A stretch of 64,000 bases of DNA from Palleniella muris (GTDB lineage Bacteria > Bacteroidota > Bacteroidia > Bacteroidales > Bacteroidaceae), in the NCBI RefSeq assembly GCF_004792655.1, contig NZ_SRZC01000012.1, forward strand, positions 43,839-107,838. Direction: 5' to 3'. Position 1 is the first letter of the stretch. The number at the start of each line of letters is the position of its first letter. Shown piece after piece: positions 31,864-40,980 of this stretch. Below the pieces are notes generated by a model, which saw only the letters and a list, made by a program, of their open reading frames with translations, had not been told where the DNA came from and did not search any database. A program made the translations under genes and the position numbers.

Positions 31864-34572
31864 ATGAGCGACGATATACAAGAATTGGAATCTGCTGAGG
31901 AACGTCAGCAGGCAACAGACTACAAACCCACCAACCGTTTTGATGCTTCGATAGTCCACCATCTCTCGGGGATGTACCAGAATTGGTTCATCGACTATGC
32001 TTCATACGTTATCCTTGAGCGTGCCGTCCCGCACATCGAGGACGGCTTGAAGCCTGTGCAGCGCCGCATCCTCCATTCCATGAAGCGCATGGATGACGGA
32101 CGCTACAACAAGGTGGCGAACATCGTGGGACACACCATGCAGTTTCATCCGCATGGCGATGCTTCTATCGGTGACGCCCTTGTGCAGATAGGACAGAAGA
32201 ACCTGCTTGTCGACTGTCAGGGCAACTGGGGAAACATTCTCACCGGTTCGCGTGCCGCCGCACCGCGATACATTGAGGCGCGATTGTCGAAATTCGCGCT
32301 GGAGACGGTGTTCAACCAGAAGACCACGGTATGGCAGATGTCCTACGACGGCAGGAACAAAGAGCCGGTGACACTGCCTGTGAAGTTTCCGCTGCTCCTT
32401 GCACAGGGGGCGGAGGGCATTGCCGTTGGCTTGTCGTCAAAGATTCTTCCGCACAACTTCAACGAGTTGTGCGATGCTGCTGTGGCTCATCTGCGCGGTG
32501 AGGAGTACCACCTGTACCCGGATTTCCCTACTGGTGGCAGCATCGATGTGTCAAAATACAATGACGGACAGCGCGGAGGAAGGGTGCGCGTACGTGCCAA
32601 GATAGAGAAAATCGACAACAAGACGCTTGTCATACGCGACATTCCTTACTCCAAGACTTCCGAGACGCTCATCGCGTCCATCACGTCTGCCATAGAGAAA
32701 GGCAAGATCAAGGCACGCAAGGTGGAGGACCTTACGGCGGCTCAGGTGGAGATTCTTGTGCACCTTGCTCCGGGAATATCCTCGGACAAGACAATCGACG
32801 CCCTATATGCGTTCAGCGACTGTGAGGTTTCAATCTCGCCAAACTGCTGTGTCATAGATGACAACAAGCCGATTTTCGCCACTGTCTCCGACGTTCTCGG
32901 CTACAGTGCCAACCAGACCAAAGACCTCATACGCAAGGAACTTGAAATCAGGCGTGGCGAACTCATGGAGCAGTTGTTCTACGCTTCTTTGGAGAAGATA
33001 TTCATCGAGGAGCGTATCTACAAGGACCGCAAATACGAGAATGCGGCAAACCTTGACGCGGCATGCGAGCATATCGACGACCGCCTTACTCCGTTCTACT
33101 CACAACTTGTGCGCGAGGTTACAAAGGATGACATCATACGCCTCATGGAAATCAAGATGAAGCGCATCCTGAAGTTCAACAAGGACAAGGCGGACGAACT
33201 GATGGCGAACATCAAGGCGGAGATTGCGGAGATTGAGCGTGACCTTGCCAACCTCACGGAGGTGACCTGCAACTGGTTCATGTACCTGAAAGGGAAATAC
33301 GGTGCGGACTATCCGCGCCTTACCGAGATACGAAGCTTCGAAAACATCGACGCAGTGCGTGTGCTGGAAGCCAACGAAAAACTGTACATCAACCGTCAGG
33401 AGGGCTTCATCGGCACAGGCATGAAGAAGGACGAGTTTGTCTGCAACTGCTCTAACCTTGACGATGTGATCATCTTCTACAAGGACGGCAAGTACAAGGT
33501 TGTCAGGGTTCAGGAGAAGATGTTTATCGGCAAGAATGTCCTTCATGTACAGGTTCAGAAGAAGAACGACACACGCACAATCTATAATGTTGTCTATCGC
33601 GACGGCAAACACGGAAGCTACTATGCCAAGAGATTCAATGTTGCCAGCTTCACGCGTGACAGCGAATATGACCTTACAAAGGGCACTGCCGGCTCAAAGG
33701 TGGTCTATTTCACCGCAAACCCGAATGGTGAGGCGGAAGTGATAAAGGTAACTCTTGAACCGAGTGCGAAGGTTAAGAAACTGTTCATAGAGTACGATTT
33801 CGGCAGTCTTGCCGTAAAAAACCGCAACGCAGGAGGAAACATCCTGTCAAAGACAACCATACACCGCATATCCCTGAAGTCTCGCGGCCATTCCACTCTT
33901 GACGGGCGCGACGTTTGGTTTGACCCTGATGTGCTGCGCCTCAACTATGACGAGCACGGAAAGTACCTTGGCAAGTTCAATGATAACGATGCCATTCTCG
34001 TGGTGCTTGACAATGGTGAGGTATACATCACGAATTTCGACCTCAACAACCACTATGAGCAGAACATTCTTGTAATAGAAAAACTGGACACTGCCAAGGT
34101 TTGGACCTTGCTTTTCCACAATGGGGAGCAGCAGGGACAGGTCTACATGAAGCGTTTCCGCATGGACCTTGCAACGAAAAAGCACCAGAACATTCTCGGT
34201 TCGGAGGGGTCATCGCTCCTTCTCCTTACCGACACGCCATATCCGCGTGTCAGAGTGGACTTCAAGAACAACGAGACCATACAGCGTGAACCGTTGGAGG
34301 TTGAGTGCGAGCCGTTCATCGATGTCAAGGTTGCAGGCTTCAAGGCAAAAGGAAAGCGCGTAGTGATATGGCCTGTTGCCGGAGTTGAGGAACTTGAACC
34401 TACACGCCTGCCTGAGCCTCCTGCAGAACAGACTGCCGAGGATGACAGCAATGACAGTCCTGCAACCGTCAATGAAACGCAGAGAGAGTCACTTGACCCG
34501 GACGATGGGAAGACGGAGCAGCAGGTAAGGGATGAGATTACAGGACAGTTGACATTTGACTTCGATGAATAG
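31864..34572 (+). CDS. parC: DNA topoisomerase IV subunit A
   Basis: 902 residues from the ATG at 31864; an upstream TTG start (31831) is possible but lies very near the predicted transcript start. Type IIA topoisomerase A-subunit fold: DYASYVILERAVPHIEDGLKPVQRR (start of the winged-helix region), HPHGDASIGDALV, and the active-site Tyr in AAPRYIEARLSKF. The C-terminal beta-pinwheel ends with an acidic tail (DPDDGKTEQQVRDE). The overall length and the sequence differ from GyrA and fit the Bacteroidetes ParC. The ParE partner is not in this window. It overlaps the next gene by 8 nt. Confidence 0.92.
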   Translation: MSDDIQELESAEERQQATDYKPTNRFDASIVHHLSGMYQNWFIDYASYVILERAVPHIEDGLKPVQRRILHSMKRMDDGRYNKVANIVGHTMQFHPHGDASIGDALVQIGQKNLLVDCQGNWGNILTGSRAAAPRYIEARLSKFALETVFNQKTTVWQMSYDGRNKEPVTLPVKFPLLLAQGAEGIAVGLSSKILPHNFNELCDAAVAHLRGEEYHLYPDFPTGGSIDVSKYNDGQRGGRVRVRAKIEKIDNKTLVIRDIPYSKTSETLIASITSAIEKGKIKARKVEDLTAAQVEILVHLAPGISSDKTIDALYAFSDCEVSISPNCCVIDDNKPIFATVSDVLGYSANQTKDLIRKELEIRRGELMEQLFYASLEKIFIEERIYKDRKYENAANLDAACEHIDDRLTPFYSQLVREVTKDDIIRLMEIKMKRILKFNKDKADELMANIKAEIAEIERDLANLTEVTCNWFMYLKGKYGADYPRLTEIRSFENIDAVRVLEANEKLYINRQEGFIGTGMKKDEFVCNCSNLDDVIIFYKDGKYKVVRVQEKMFIGKNVLHVQVQKKNDTRTIYNVVYRDGKHGSYYAKRFNVASFTRDSEYDLTKGTAGSKVVYFTANPNGEAEVIKVTLEPSAKVKKLFIEYDFGSLAVKNRNAGGNILSKTTIHRISLKSRGHSTLDGRDVWFDPDVLRLNYDEHGKYLGKFNDNDAILVVLDNGEVYITNFDLNNHYEQNILVIEKLDTAKVWTLLFHNGEQQGQVYMKRFRMDLATKKHQNILGSEGSSLLLLTDTPYPRVRVDFKNNETIQREPLEVECEPFIDVKVAGFKAKGKRVVIWPVAGVEELEPTRLPEPPAEQTAEDDSNDSPATVNETQRESLDPDDGKTEQQVRDEITGQLTFDFDE

Positions 34573-35410
34573 ATTCCTTTACATAATATGCCTTTTCGTC
34601 CCCCTGACGCTGTCGGCACAGGAGAAGCATGTCACCTCCACAAAGATGTTTGGCGTGGGATACAACAGTGTGCAGGACACTTACCTCTCGCCTGAGCACT
34701 ATGGCGGACCGGAGGTGCGCTACCTCTCCCACACCGTGCGTGAGCGCGCAGAAGCCACATGTGACTCAATTTCCATGCAGGAGGGCAAAACAAGGAAAAA
34801 CCGTTGGACGCGGCTTATCATCAATGAGGGTTATTTTTCCTATGGGAAGTCGCGCTCCAAGAACGGCGCGACGATTTCAGGTGCTTACCATTTCCAGTAT
34901 GGTGTGCTAAGGAAATGGTCGTTCCTTGCCAACCGTCTGACACTTAGAAGTGGCGCACAGGCGGAATTTCTTGGAGGATTCATCTACAACACACGCAACG
35001 GCAACAATCCGGCACAAGCACGTGCACTCATTGACATCGGACCTGTCGCCATGGCGGAATATGCCCTTAAATGCGGAAATGCTGACGGCAAAGGGCGCAT
35101 AACCGTGGCTTACGAAGCGTCATGCCCTCTTCTTGGTCTGACATTTTCCCCTAATTATGGGCAGTCGTACTATGAGATTTTCAACGAAGGGAACTATGAC
35201 CGCAACATAGTTCCCACAACAATAGTTTCCATGCCGTCACTGCGCCAGCAACTGACGTTCACCTTTTGCCTCTCGCGGATAAACCTCTCCGTGGGTTATC
35301 TTGGCGACTACCGGCAGTTGCAGGTGAACAATCTGAAACAACACATATACAGTTCCATGCTTATGATTGGCATGACACATAGCTTTTATGCAGGAAGGAG
35401 GCGTCTATGA
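34565..35410 (+). CDS. DUF3316-type exported protein
   Basis: 281 residues starting at the ATG inside the parC stop (ATGAATAG). Signal peptide LYIICLFVPLTLSAQ. The body (FGVGYNSVQDTYLSPEHYGGPEVRYLSH, then a C-terminal NNLKQHIYSSMLMIGMTHSF) matches the Bacteroidetes DUF3316 pattern; predicted outer-membrane beta-rich protein. Function unknown. It overlaps the following S41 peptidase by 4 nt, so it is part of the operon. Confidence 0.82.
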   Translation: MNRFLYIICLFVPLTLSAQEKHVTSTKMFGVGYNSVQDTYLSPEHYGGPEVRYLSHTVRERAEATCDSISMQEGKTRKNRWTRLIINEGYFSYGKSRSKNGATISGAYHFQYGVLRKWSFLANRLTLRSGAQAEFLGGFIYNTRNGNNPAQARALIDIGPVAMAEYALKCGNADGKGRITVAYEASCPLLGLTFSPNYGQSYYEIFNEGNYDRNIVPTTIVSMPSLRQQLTFTFCLSRINLSVGYLGDYRQLQVNNLKQHIYSSMLMIGMTHSFYAGRRRL

Positions 35411-36477
35411 ACCCATTAAAAGAATGGAAAACCTTCTTTCCGAAACTCTCTTCCGACATTTTCCGCATATCATTACGGCAGACAATCCTGTTTGCTGCAA
35501 TCTCCCTCATACCGGCACTCATGACAAGCTGCGTCAATGAAGAGGAGTTCGAAAACAATCCGAACGGGAACTTTGAGGCTCTATGGAAAATCATGGACGA
35601 GCATTACTGCTTCTTTCCTCTTAAAGAAAAAGAGCTTGGCGTAAACTGGAACGAAGTTCACGAAAGGTACAAACGACAGGTTTCTGCCCCTCTTAACAGC
35701 GACCAGCTGTTCGAAGTTCTCGGAAATATGCTTGGTGAACTACGGGACGGACATGTGAACATGTCGTCATCCTTTGACCTTGCACGCAACTGGTCGTGGC
35801 GGGAGGATTATCCGGCAAATGTCTCCGACACACTGCTAAGGGCATATCTCGATACGGATTACCGCCAAACCTGCGGCATGCAGTACCGCTTCCTTGATGA
35901 CAACATCGGCTACATACGCTGCTCCTCATTCGGACAGGCTATAGGAGACGGAAACATTGACGAGATTCTTTTCTACCTTGCACCTGCCAACGGACTCATC
36001 ATCGATGTCCGCTCCAACGGCGGAGGCATGCTGACCTCTGCGGAAGCACTCGCAAGACGCTTCACCAACCGTGACATCATCGTGGGATACATGCAGCACA
36101 AGACAGGCAAAGGGCATGAGGATTTCTCTGCCATGGCAGAGCAGCATCTGTCCGCAAGCAACCGTCTGCGGTGGCAGAAAAAGGTTGTGGTACTCACAAA
36201 TCGTGGCGTTTACAGTGCTGCCAATGAGTTTGTTAAATACATGAAAGTATGCGGAGCAACAATCGTCGGCGACCGTACAGGCGGTGGAGCAGGGATGCCG
36301 TTCTCCTCGGAACTGCCCAACGGCTGGTCGATAAGGTTCTCCGCCTGCCCGATGTATGACATCAACGGCAACTCAACAGAACAGGGCATAAACCCGGACA
36401 TCAATGTCGCACTGAGCGATGAGGACTTCCGACGCGGAAAGGACTCCATTATCGAATATGCAAGAAAACTATTTTAG
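35407..36477 (+). CDS. S41-family peptidase lipoprotein
   Basis: 356 residues. N-terminal signal peptide with a lipobox ending at Cys42 (ALMTSC). The C-terminal-processing-protease fold has the oxyanion region RSNGGG (202-207) and the catalytic Ser270 in NRGVYSAANEF. The usual PDZ domain is replaced by a short helical region (about 50-130) with GELRDGHVN. Likely anchored in the envelope, degrading tails of periplasmic proteins. 3 nt upstream of an ABC exporter gene. Confidence 0.9.
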   Translation: MNPLKEWKTFFPKLSSDIFRISLRQTILFAAISLIPALMTSCVNEEEFENNPNGNFEALWKIMDEHYCFFPLKEKELGVNWNEVHERYKRQVSAPLNSDQLFEVLGNMLGELRDGHVNMSSSFDLARNWSWREDYPANVSDTLLRAYLDTDYRQTCGMQYRFLDDNIGYIRCSSFGQAIGDGNIDEILFYLAPANGLIIDVRSNGGGMLTSAEALARRFTNRDIIVGYMQHKTGKGHEDFSAMAEQHLSASNRLRWQKKVVVLTNRGVYSAANEFVKYMKVCGATIVGDRTGGGAGMPFSSELPNGWSIRFSACPMYDINGNSTEQGINPDINVALSDEDFRRGKDSIIEYARKLF

Positions 36478-36480
36478 ATT

Positions 36481-37290
36481 ATGCTGAAAGTAGAACATAT
36501 AGTAAAAAGGTATGCTGAGCATACCGCCCTTGACGATGTAAGCATCCATGTCAAGAAGGGAAAAGTGTTCGGACTGCTTGGTCCGAACGGTGCCGGCAAG
36601 ACGACACTAATCCGTATAATCAACCGCATCACCGCCCCGGACAGTGGCAAGGTTATCTTTGACGGGCATGATTTCTGTGCCGACGATGTGCGCAAGATTG
36701 GCTATCTGCCGGAAGAGCGCGGCTTGTACAAGAAAATGAAAGTCGGCGAACAGGCTCTTTACCTCGCCCGACTGAAAGGTATGTCGTCACAGGACGCCAA
36801 GGCTGAACTGACGAAATGGTTTGAAAAGTTTGAGATAATGCCTTGGTGGCACAAGAAACTGGAGGAACTTTCCAAAGGGATGCAGCAGAAGGTGCAGTTC
36901 ATAACAACCGTTGTCCACCGCCCTCCCCTGCTCATCTTCGACGAACCATTCTCTGGTTTCGACCCAGTAAACGCCGAGCTTCTTAAGCGTGAGATACTGC
37001 AACTGAGGGACGAGGGGCACACCATAATCTACAGCACCCACAACATGGCGTCCGTGGAAGATGTCTGCGACGACATCGCATTGATAAACAAAAGCCGGGT
37101 AGTGCTCTCGGGAAGCGTCATTGACGTGAAAAGACAATTCTCTGACGGCACATTCGAGATTAAGGCACAGGGGACACGCGAGCAGGTGGAAAGCCTCGCC
37201 CGGCAGCTGAAGAACGTTGAAGTCCATGAGGTTCTTCCGTCAATGAACGATGTGTTCCTGCAAACAATAACATCCGGTACAAACAATTAA
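36481..37290 (+). CDS. ABC transporter ATP-binding protein (NatA-like)
   Basis: 269 residues. Walker A GPNGAGKT (34-41), signature LSKGMQQK (130-137), Walker B LLIFDEPF (150-157), H-loop STHN. The C-terminal extension (about 225-269) is typical of sodium/multidrug-exporter NatA-like subunits. Paired with the permease that begins 13 nt downstream. The substrate is not predictable from sequence. Confidence 0.93.
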   Translation: MLKVEHIVKRYAEHTALDDVSIHVKKGKVFGLLGPNGAGKTTLIRIINRITAPDSGKVIFDGHDFCADDVRKIGYLPEERGLYKKMKVGEQALYLARLKGMSSQDAKAELTKWFEKFEIMPWWHKKLEELSKGMQQKVQFITTVVHRPPLLIFDEPFSGFDPVNAELLKREILQLRDEGHTIIYSTHNMASVEDVCDDIALINKSRVVLSGSVIDVKRQFSDGTFEIKAQGTREQVESLARQLKNVEVHEVLPSMNDVFLQTITSGTNN

Positions 37291-37302
37291 AACATCCACA
37301 CA

Positions 37303-38655
37303 ATGAATAATTTAGGAATAGTTATAGGCAGGGAATACATGACGCGTGTGAAGAAGAAATCATTCCTCATACTGACCATTCTCATGCCTTTCCTAATTGC
37401 CGCACTGTGCGCATTCCCCGTGATTCTTGGTTCCATAAAGGATGACGAGCAGAAGCAGGTAGTCATCATGGACAAGACAGAGAAATATCTGCCGCTCTTC
37501 ACCAACACCGGCACTGCCGGCAATGGCGCTTCGGACGATGAAATGAAGGGCTATAAATTCGTACCGGGAGCAGGTGACGTACAGCTATATAACAATGAAG
37601 AACTGGACATTGAGGCTGTTGTCTGCATAACAGGAGACCTGACTTCAGACCCCAATGCAATAAAGATATACAGCCGTAACGAGGTGCAGAACGACCTCAT
37701 ACGCTATGTGGGGAGAATCCTTGACACACAAGTCCACAAGGACAAGCTCGCCGCCTACAACATCCCACAGCTTGAGAACATCGTAAGCGACTTGCAGACA
37801 AGCATAAACATTAAAACAGTGAAATGGGGTGACAACGGTGAAGAGACTTTATCGTCAAGTGAACTCGCAATGGCACTCGGACTCATCTCTGCAATCCTCA
37901 TTTACATGTTTGTGCTCATGTACGGCGCAATGGTCATGCAGGGCGTCATGGAGGAGAAGACAAACCGCATCATAGAGGTGATTGTGGGAAGTGTGAAGCC
38001 GTTCCAGCTTATGATGGGAAAAATAATCGGCGTTATGCTTGTCGGATTTACCCAAATGTTTGTATGGGGCGCAATGCTTCTTGGCATCAGTGCACTTGTG
38101 GGCATCAGTGTCATGCCTTCCATGGCAGACCCCACAATAGGGATTGAAGGCAGTAACGTGGCACAACAAACAGCCCTTCAGGCAATGGAGAACAATGATT
38201 CGTCGGCAGAATTCATGCAGGCTATAAGCAATCTGCCATTGGCGGAGATAGTCATAATGTTCCTGTTCTTCTTCCTTGGAGGCTACATCCTCTACTCCTC
38301 TTTCTACGCAGCAATAGGCGCAGCAGTCAATTCTCAGGAAGACTCGTCGCAGTTCATGACACCAATGGTGATAATAATGGTCTTCGCACTCTATGCAGCA
38401 ATGGGCTCCGCCGAGAACACTGACGGTCCGTTGGCTTTCTGGGCTTCCATGTTCCCTCTGACAAGCCCTATTGTCATGATGGTGCGCATACCGTTCGGAG
38501 TGCCTCTGTGGCAGGAGCTGCTCTCTCTCGCAATACTCTACGCCACAGCCCTGCTGTTTGTATGGGTAGGCGGAAAGATTTACCGCATAGGCATACTCAT
38601 GTATGGCAAGAAACCAACTGTTAAGGAAATGTGGAAATGGATGAAGTATTCATAA
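37303..38655 (+). CDS. ABC transporter permease (NatB-like)
   Basis: 450 residues. One N-terminal transmembrane helix (FLILTILMPFLIAALCAFPV) is followed by a large extracytoplasmic region (about 45-190) and five C-terminal helices (about 185-450), the ABC-2/NatB architecture. MVMQGVMEEKTNRIIEVIVGSVKPFQLM is the characteristic coupling segment. Works with the preceding ATPase. Confidence 0.92.
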   Translation: MNNLGIVIGREYMTRVKKKSFLILTILMPFLIAALCAFPVILGSIKDDEQKQVVIMDKTEKYLPLFTNTGTAGNGASDDEMKGYKFVPGAGDVQLYNNEELDIEAVVCITGDLTSDPNAIKIYSRNEVQNDLIRYVGRILDTQVHKDKLAAYNIPQLENIVSDLQTSINIKTVKWGDNGEETLSSSELAMALGLISAILIYMFVLMYGAMVMQGVMEEKTNRIIEVIVGSVKPFQLMMGKIIGVMLVGFTQMFVWGAMLLGISALVGISVMPSMADPTIGIEGSNVAQQTALQAMENNDSSAEFMQAISNLPLAEIVIMFLFFFLGGYILYSSFYAAIGAAVNSQEDSSQFMTPMVIIMVFALYAAMGSAENTDGPLAFWASMFPLTSPIVMMVRIPFGVPLWQELLSLAILYATALLFVWVGGKIYRIGILMYGKKPTVKEMWKWMKYS

Positions 38656-38716
38656 AATCACACATTACCTTATCATAACAAACCATATAAACATTAACTT
38701 ACAAACTACCAAAATT

Positions 38717-39142
38717 ATGTATTCTGATCCGAAAGACTGTCTCTATTGCCAGAACAATGAGACACTGCACAACCTCATGATTGAAATCTGCCACCTCCGT
38801 GTTTCACGCGTCTTCCTTTTCAAGGAGCAGACTTACCGCGGACGCTGCCTTGTGGCTTATGACGGACATGTCAATGACCTAAACGAGCTTAACGACCAGC
38901 AGCGCAACGACTTCATGGCTGACGTGGCGCAGACCACACGTGCCATGCAGCGTGCATTCAACCCTGAGAAGATAAACTATGGCGCATTCTCCGACACTCT
39001 CTCCCACCTCCATTTCCACCTTGCTCCAAAGTACGTGGGAGGTCCTGACTATCCGGGGCTGTTCCGCATGAACCCGGGTGAGGTGTATCTCACCGATGAG
39101 GAGTACAAGGACATGATTGAACTCATAAAGAAAAATCTGTAA
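38717..39142 (+). CDS. HIT-family nucleotide-binding protein
   Basis: 141 residues. Histidine-triad motif HLHFH at 97-101 followed by L-A-P-K, the usual phi-H-phi-H-phi-phi arrangement with a Pro variant. A CLYC pair at 8-11 suggests zinc binding. Family members hydrolyse nucleotide-phosphoramidates or dinucleoside polyphosphates. It lies 61 nt after the exporter operon and may be read through from it. Confidence 0.9.
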   Translation: MYSDPKDCLYCQNNETLHNLMIEICHLRVSRVFLFKEQTYRGRCLVAYDGHVNDLNELNDQQRNDFMADVAQTTRAMQRAFNPEKINYGAFSDTLSHLHFHLAPKYVGGPDYPGLFRMNPGEVYLTDEEYKDMIELIKKNL

Positions 39143-39164
39143 TTATCCCTTGCCCGTAAAACGA

Positions 39165-39209
39165 AATCAGCCCACACATACCTTTCAACAAAGGCTGTGC
39201 GGGCTGATT
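39165..39209. terminator. Hairpin after the HIT gene
   Basis: AATCAGCCC (39165-39173) pairs with GGGCTGATT (39201-39209); inner bases CACA/TGTG extend it. The T run is weak, so it is a possible terminator. Confidence 0.6.
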
Positions 39210-39246
39210 GCATTGTATCACACCACAAAAAACACCATATATAATT

Positions 39247-39381
39247 CCAAATCGGTTATTAGAACAAAATATCCACAGTTGCCTACATTACCAATTGATA
39301 TAGTGTAGTTAGCAAAAGCCACTCCCTAATGACGGTCACTATAAATCATTGCCCTCAAATAGCCCCAATGACCGATTTAGG
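39247..39381. repeat. Inverted pair of a short repeat, possible MITE
   Basis: CCAAATCGGTTATTAGAA (39247-39264) and the inverse CCAATGACCGATTTAGG (39365-39381). A third related copy is at 28088-28106 next to IS982. No coding capacity inside. Confidence 0.55.
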
Positions 39382-39412
39382 ATAATTGGAGTCTTATAAA
39401 ATGCAAATACAT

Positions 39413-39560
39413 CTCTGATTGTGTACGCAATGTCAAGATATACCTGTGCAGAGAACCGCGTCAGCGGTGACAAGACAAGCCCATTTTAATGAAAAACCTC
39501 ATAAGATGGTGATATATCGGATTATTCTGATTGTCATTGTTTTTACCGGACACCAATAAT
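39413..39560. repeat. Dispersed repeat, copy B
   Basis: Matches, inverted, much of 9026-9120 (CTGTGCAGAGAACCGCG core and CATAAGAT). The end at 39543-39560 (TTACCGGACACCAATAAT) also occurs at 63340-63357 and, inverted, at 63100-63114. No gene from 39143 to 39664 other than these repeats. Confidence 0.65.
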
Positions 39561-39664
39561 ATATAATTAACAACCGCAGATACTGTACCAAAAACAATTC
39601 AACTTTACAGCGTCATTCCTGAGACAGACCTGACTCAGACACACTAAAAGAAACACTATTACTT

Positions 39665-40042
39665 TTGGTACAGTATCGTAACAAAAAAACTCATAAACAA
39701 ATTAAATATGGACTTCACAAAAAAAACGATCTTAGAATAGCAAAGGAAATTCTCAAAATAGGAATCCTCCGCCGCCATGAAGAGTGGCAGAAAGAACTCG
39801 CCACCATCATCTCAAAACCATACCACACAGAAAAGAATGCCTTCGACCGCAGCATGGAAATAACCAAAATGTCAAAAGACTTCTTCAAAGAAGCCATGCG
39901 ACTTGAGGATTACTACGACACACGTATGATTCCAATCGGTATCATAGCCCTACTCCGCAATGGCAACCTTGATAAAGAAGACCTATCCAAACTCTCAGAA
40001 GGCGCGCAAGAGGAAATCAGCACACTCCTTGAAACATTATAA
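39665..40042 (+). CDS. Small helical hypothetical protein, possibly frameshifted at an 8-A tract
   Basis: 125 residues if started at the TTG at 39665, but this lies inside the TACTTTTG box (39660-39667). The natural start is likely the ATG at 39709 (MDFTKK), which runs into a stop after an 8-A tract (39719-39726). One more A would join it to the main frame (NDLRIAKEILKIG...). The body is helical, with FDRSMEITKMSKDFFKEAM. No family recognised. A strong bidirectional terminator follows. Confidence 0.65.
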   Translation: MVQYRNKKTHKQIKYGLHKKNDLRIAKEILKIGILRRHEEWQKELATIISKPYHTEKNAFDRSMEITKMSKDFFKEAMRLEDYYDTRMIPIGIIALLRNGNLDKEDLSKLSEGAQEEISTLLETL

Positions 40043-40056
40043 TCCCACAAAACCAC

Positions 40057-40095
40057 AACGACCGCCAGACGAACATTAATCGTCTAGCGGTCGTT
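40057..40095. terminator. Bidirectional terminator between the small gene and the polysaccharide operon
   Basis: 16-base arms with one mismatch (40057-40072 with 40080-40095). Ends the minus-strand polysaccharide operon 35 nt after its last gene as well as the plus-strand gene. Confidence 0.85.
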
Positions 40096-40129
40096 GCCAT
40101 TCAACAAGCGGCTCAGCTCTTCCTACACG

Positions 40130-40921
40130 TTATTTGAACTTTGCCTCGATGAACTGCGGAAGCTTCCACAGCATCTTCTCCAGCTTCATCAACACAGGAT
40201 TCATGCCATGGGAACTGTACATGCGGACATCCTCACGCCACATCTGCTTCCTGCGGGCACTGTCCGTGCTAAGCCCGCCCATGCGCATACGGACGATGTA
40301 CTCAGGAAGATAAGTAACGGACAGCTCGCCGCCAACAAGATAACGGAACAACAGGTCGGAATCCGCTGCTATCTTGTAGCTCTCGTTGTAAAGGCCTTTG
40401 CGCTCCATCACGCTACGGCGGATATAGCATGTCGGATGTAAAGGAAGCCAGCCGTGGCGGACTTTCCAAAGGCGGTACTTGCCGCCTATCCAGTTGCGGA
40501 CAACATTGTCGGTACGGTCATGACTGACGAAAAGACCGTCACCGTAAAGGAAATCGGCATGGCTCTCGGAGAAGCGAGCGGCTATGCGGGAGAGTGTATG
40601 AGGGGAATAGAGGAAGTCGTCGGAGTGGACAAGACCGACTATGTCGCCTGTTGCCGCACGGATCCCTTTATTCACCGCCTCATACATGCCGCCGTCGGGC
40701 TCGCATATCACTTTCATCTCAAAGCCGGGACGGGAGGAGCGGAACTCACCTGTATGGGTGAGGCGTTCTATTTCGCGTATAACATCAATGGAGCCGTCTG
40801 TCGAAGCTCCGTCAACAACGATGTATTCTATCTCAGGATAATCCTGGCTCAGGACGCTATCCATGGCACTGCGGATGGTGGACGCGCGGTTGTAGCACGA
40901 GGTTATTATTGATATCTTCAT
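40130..40921 (-). CDS. Glycosyltransferase family 2
   Basis: 263 residues. GT-A fold: SIITSCYNRASTIRSAMDSVLSQDYP at the start, VVDGASTDGS and a nucleotide-sugar/metal site LVHSDDFLY. The last gene of the polysaccharide operon; likely adds one residue to the repeat unit on the cytoplasmic side of the membrane. The acceptor is unknown. Ends 35 nt before a terminator. Confidence 0.92.
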   Translation of the reverse strand: MKISIITSCYNRASTIRSAMDSVLSQDYPEIEYIVVDGASTDGSIDVIREIERLTHTGEFRSSRPGFEMKVICEPDGGMYEAVNKGIRAATGDIVGLVHSDDFLYSPHTLSRIAARFSESHADFLYGDGLFVSHDRTDNVVRNWIGGKYRLWKVRHGWLPLHPTCYIRRSVMERKGLYNESYKIAADSDLLFRYLVGGELSVTYLPEYIVRMRMGGLSTDSARRKQMWREDVRMYSSHGMNPVLMKLEKMLWKLPQFIEAKFK

Positions 40922-40980
40922 AAGAGTATTATATCTGTTTTACAAAAACTCATTTCTATAACTTCTATATGAAAGGACAT

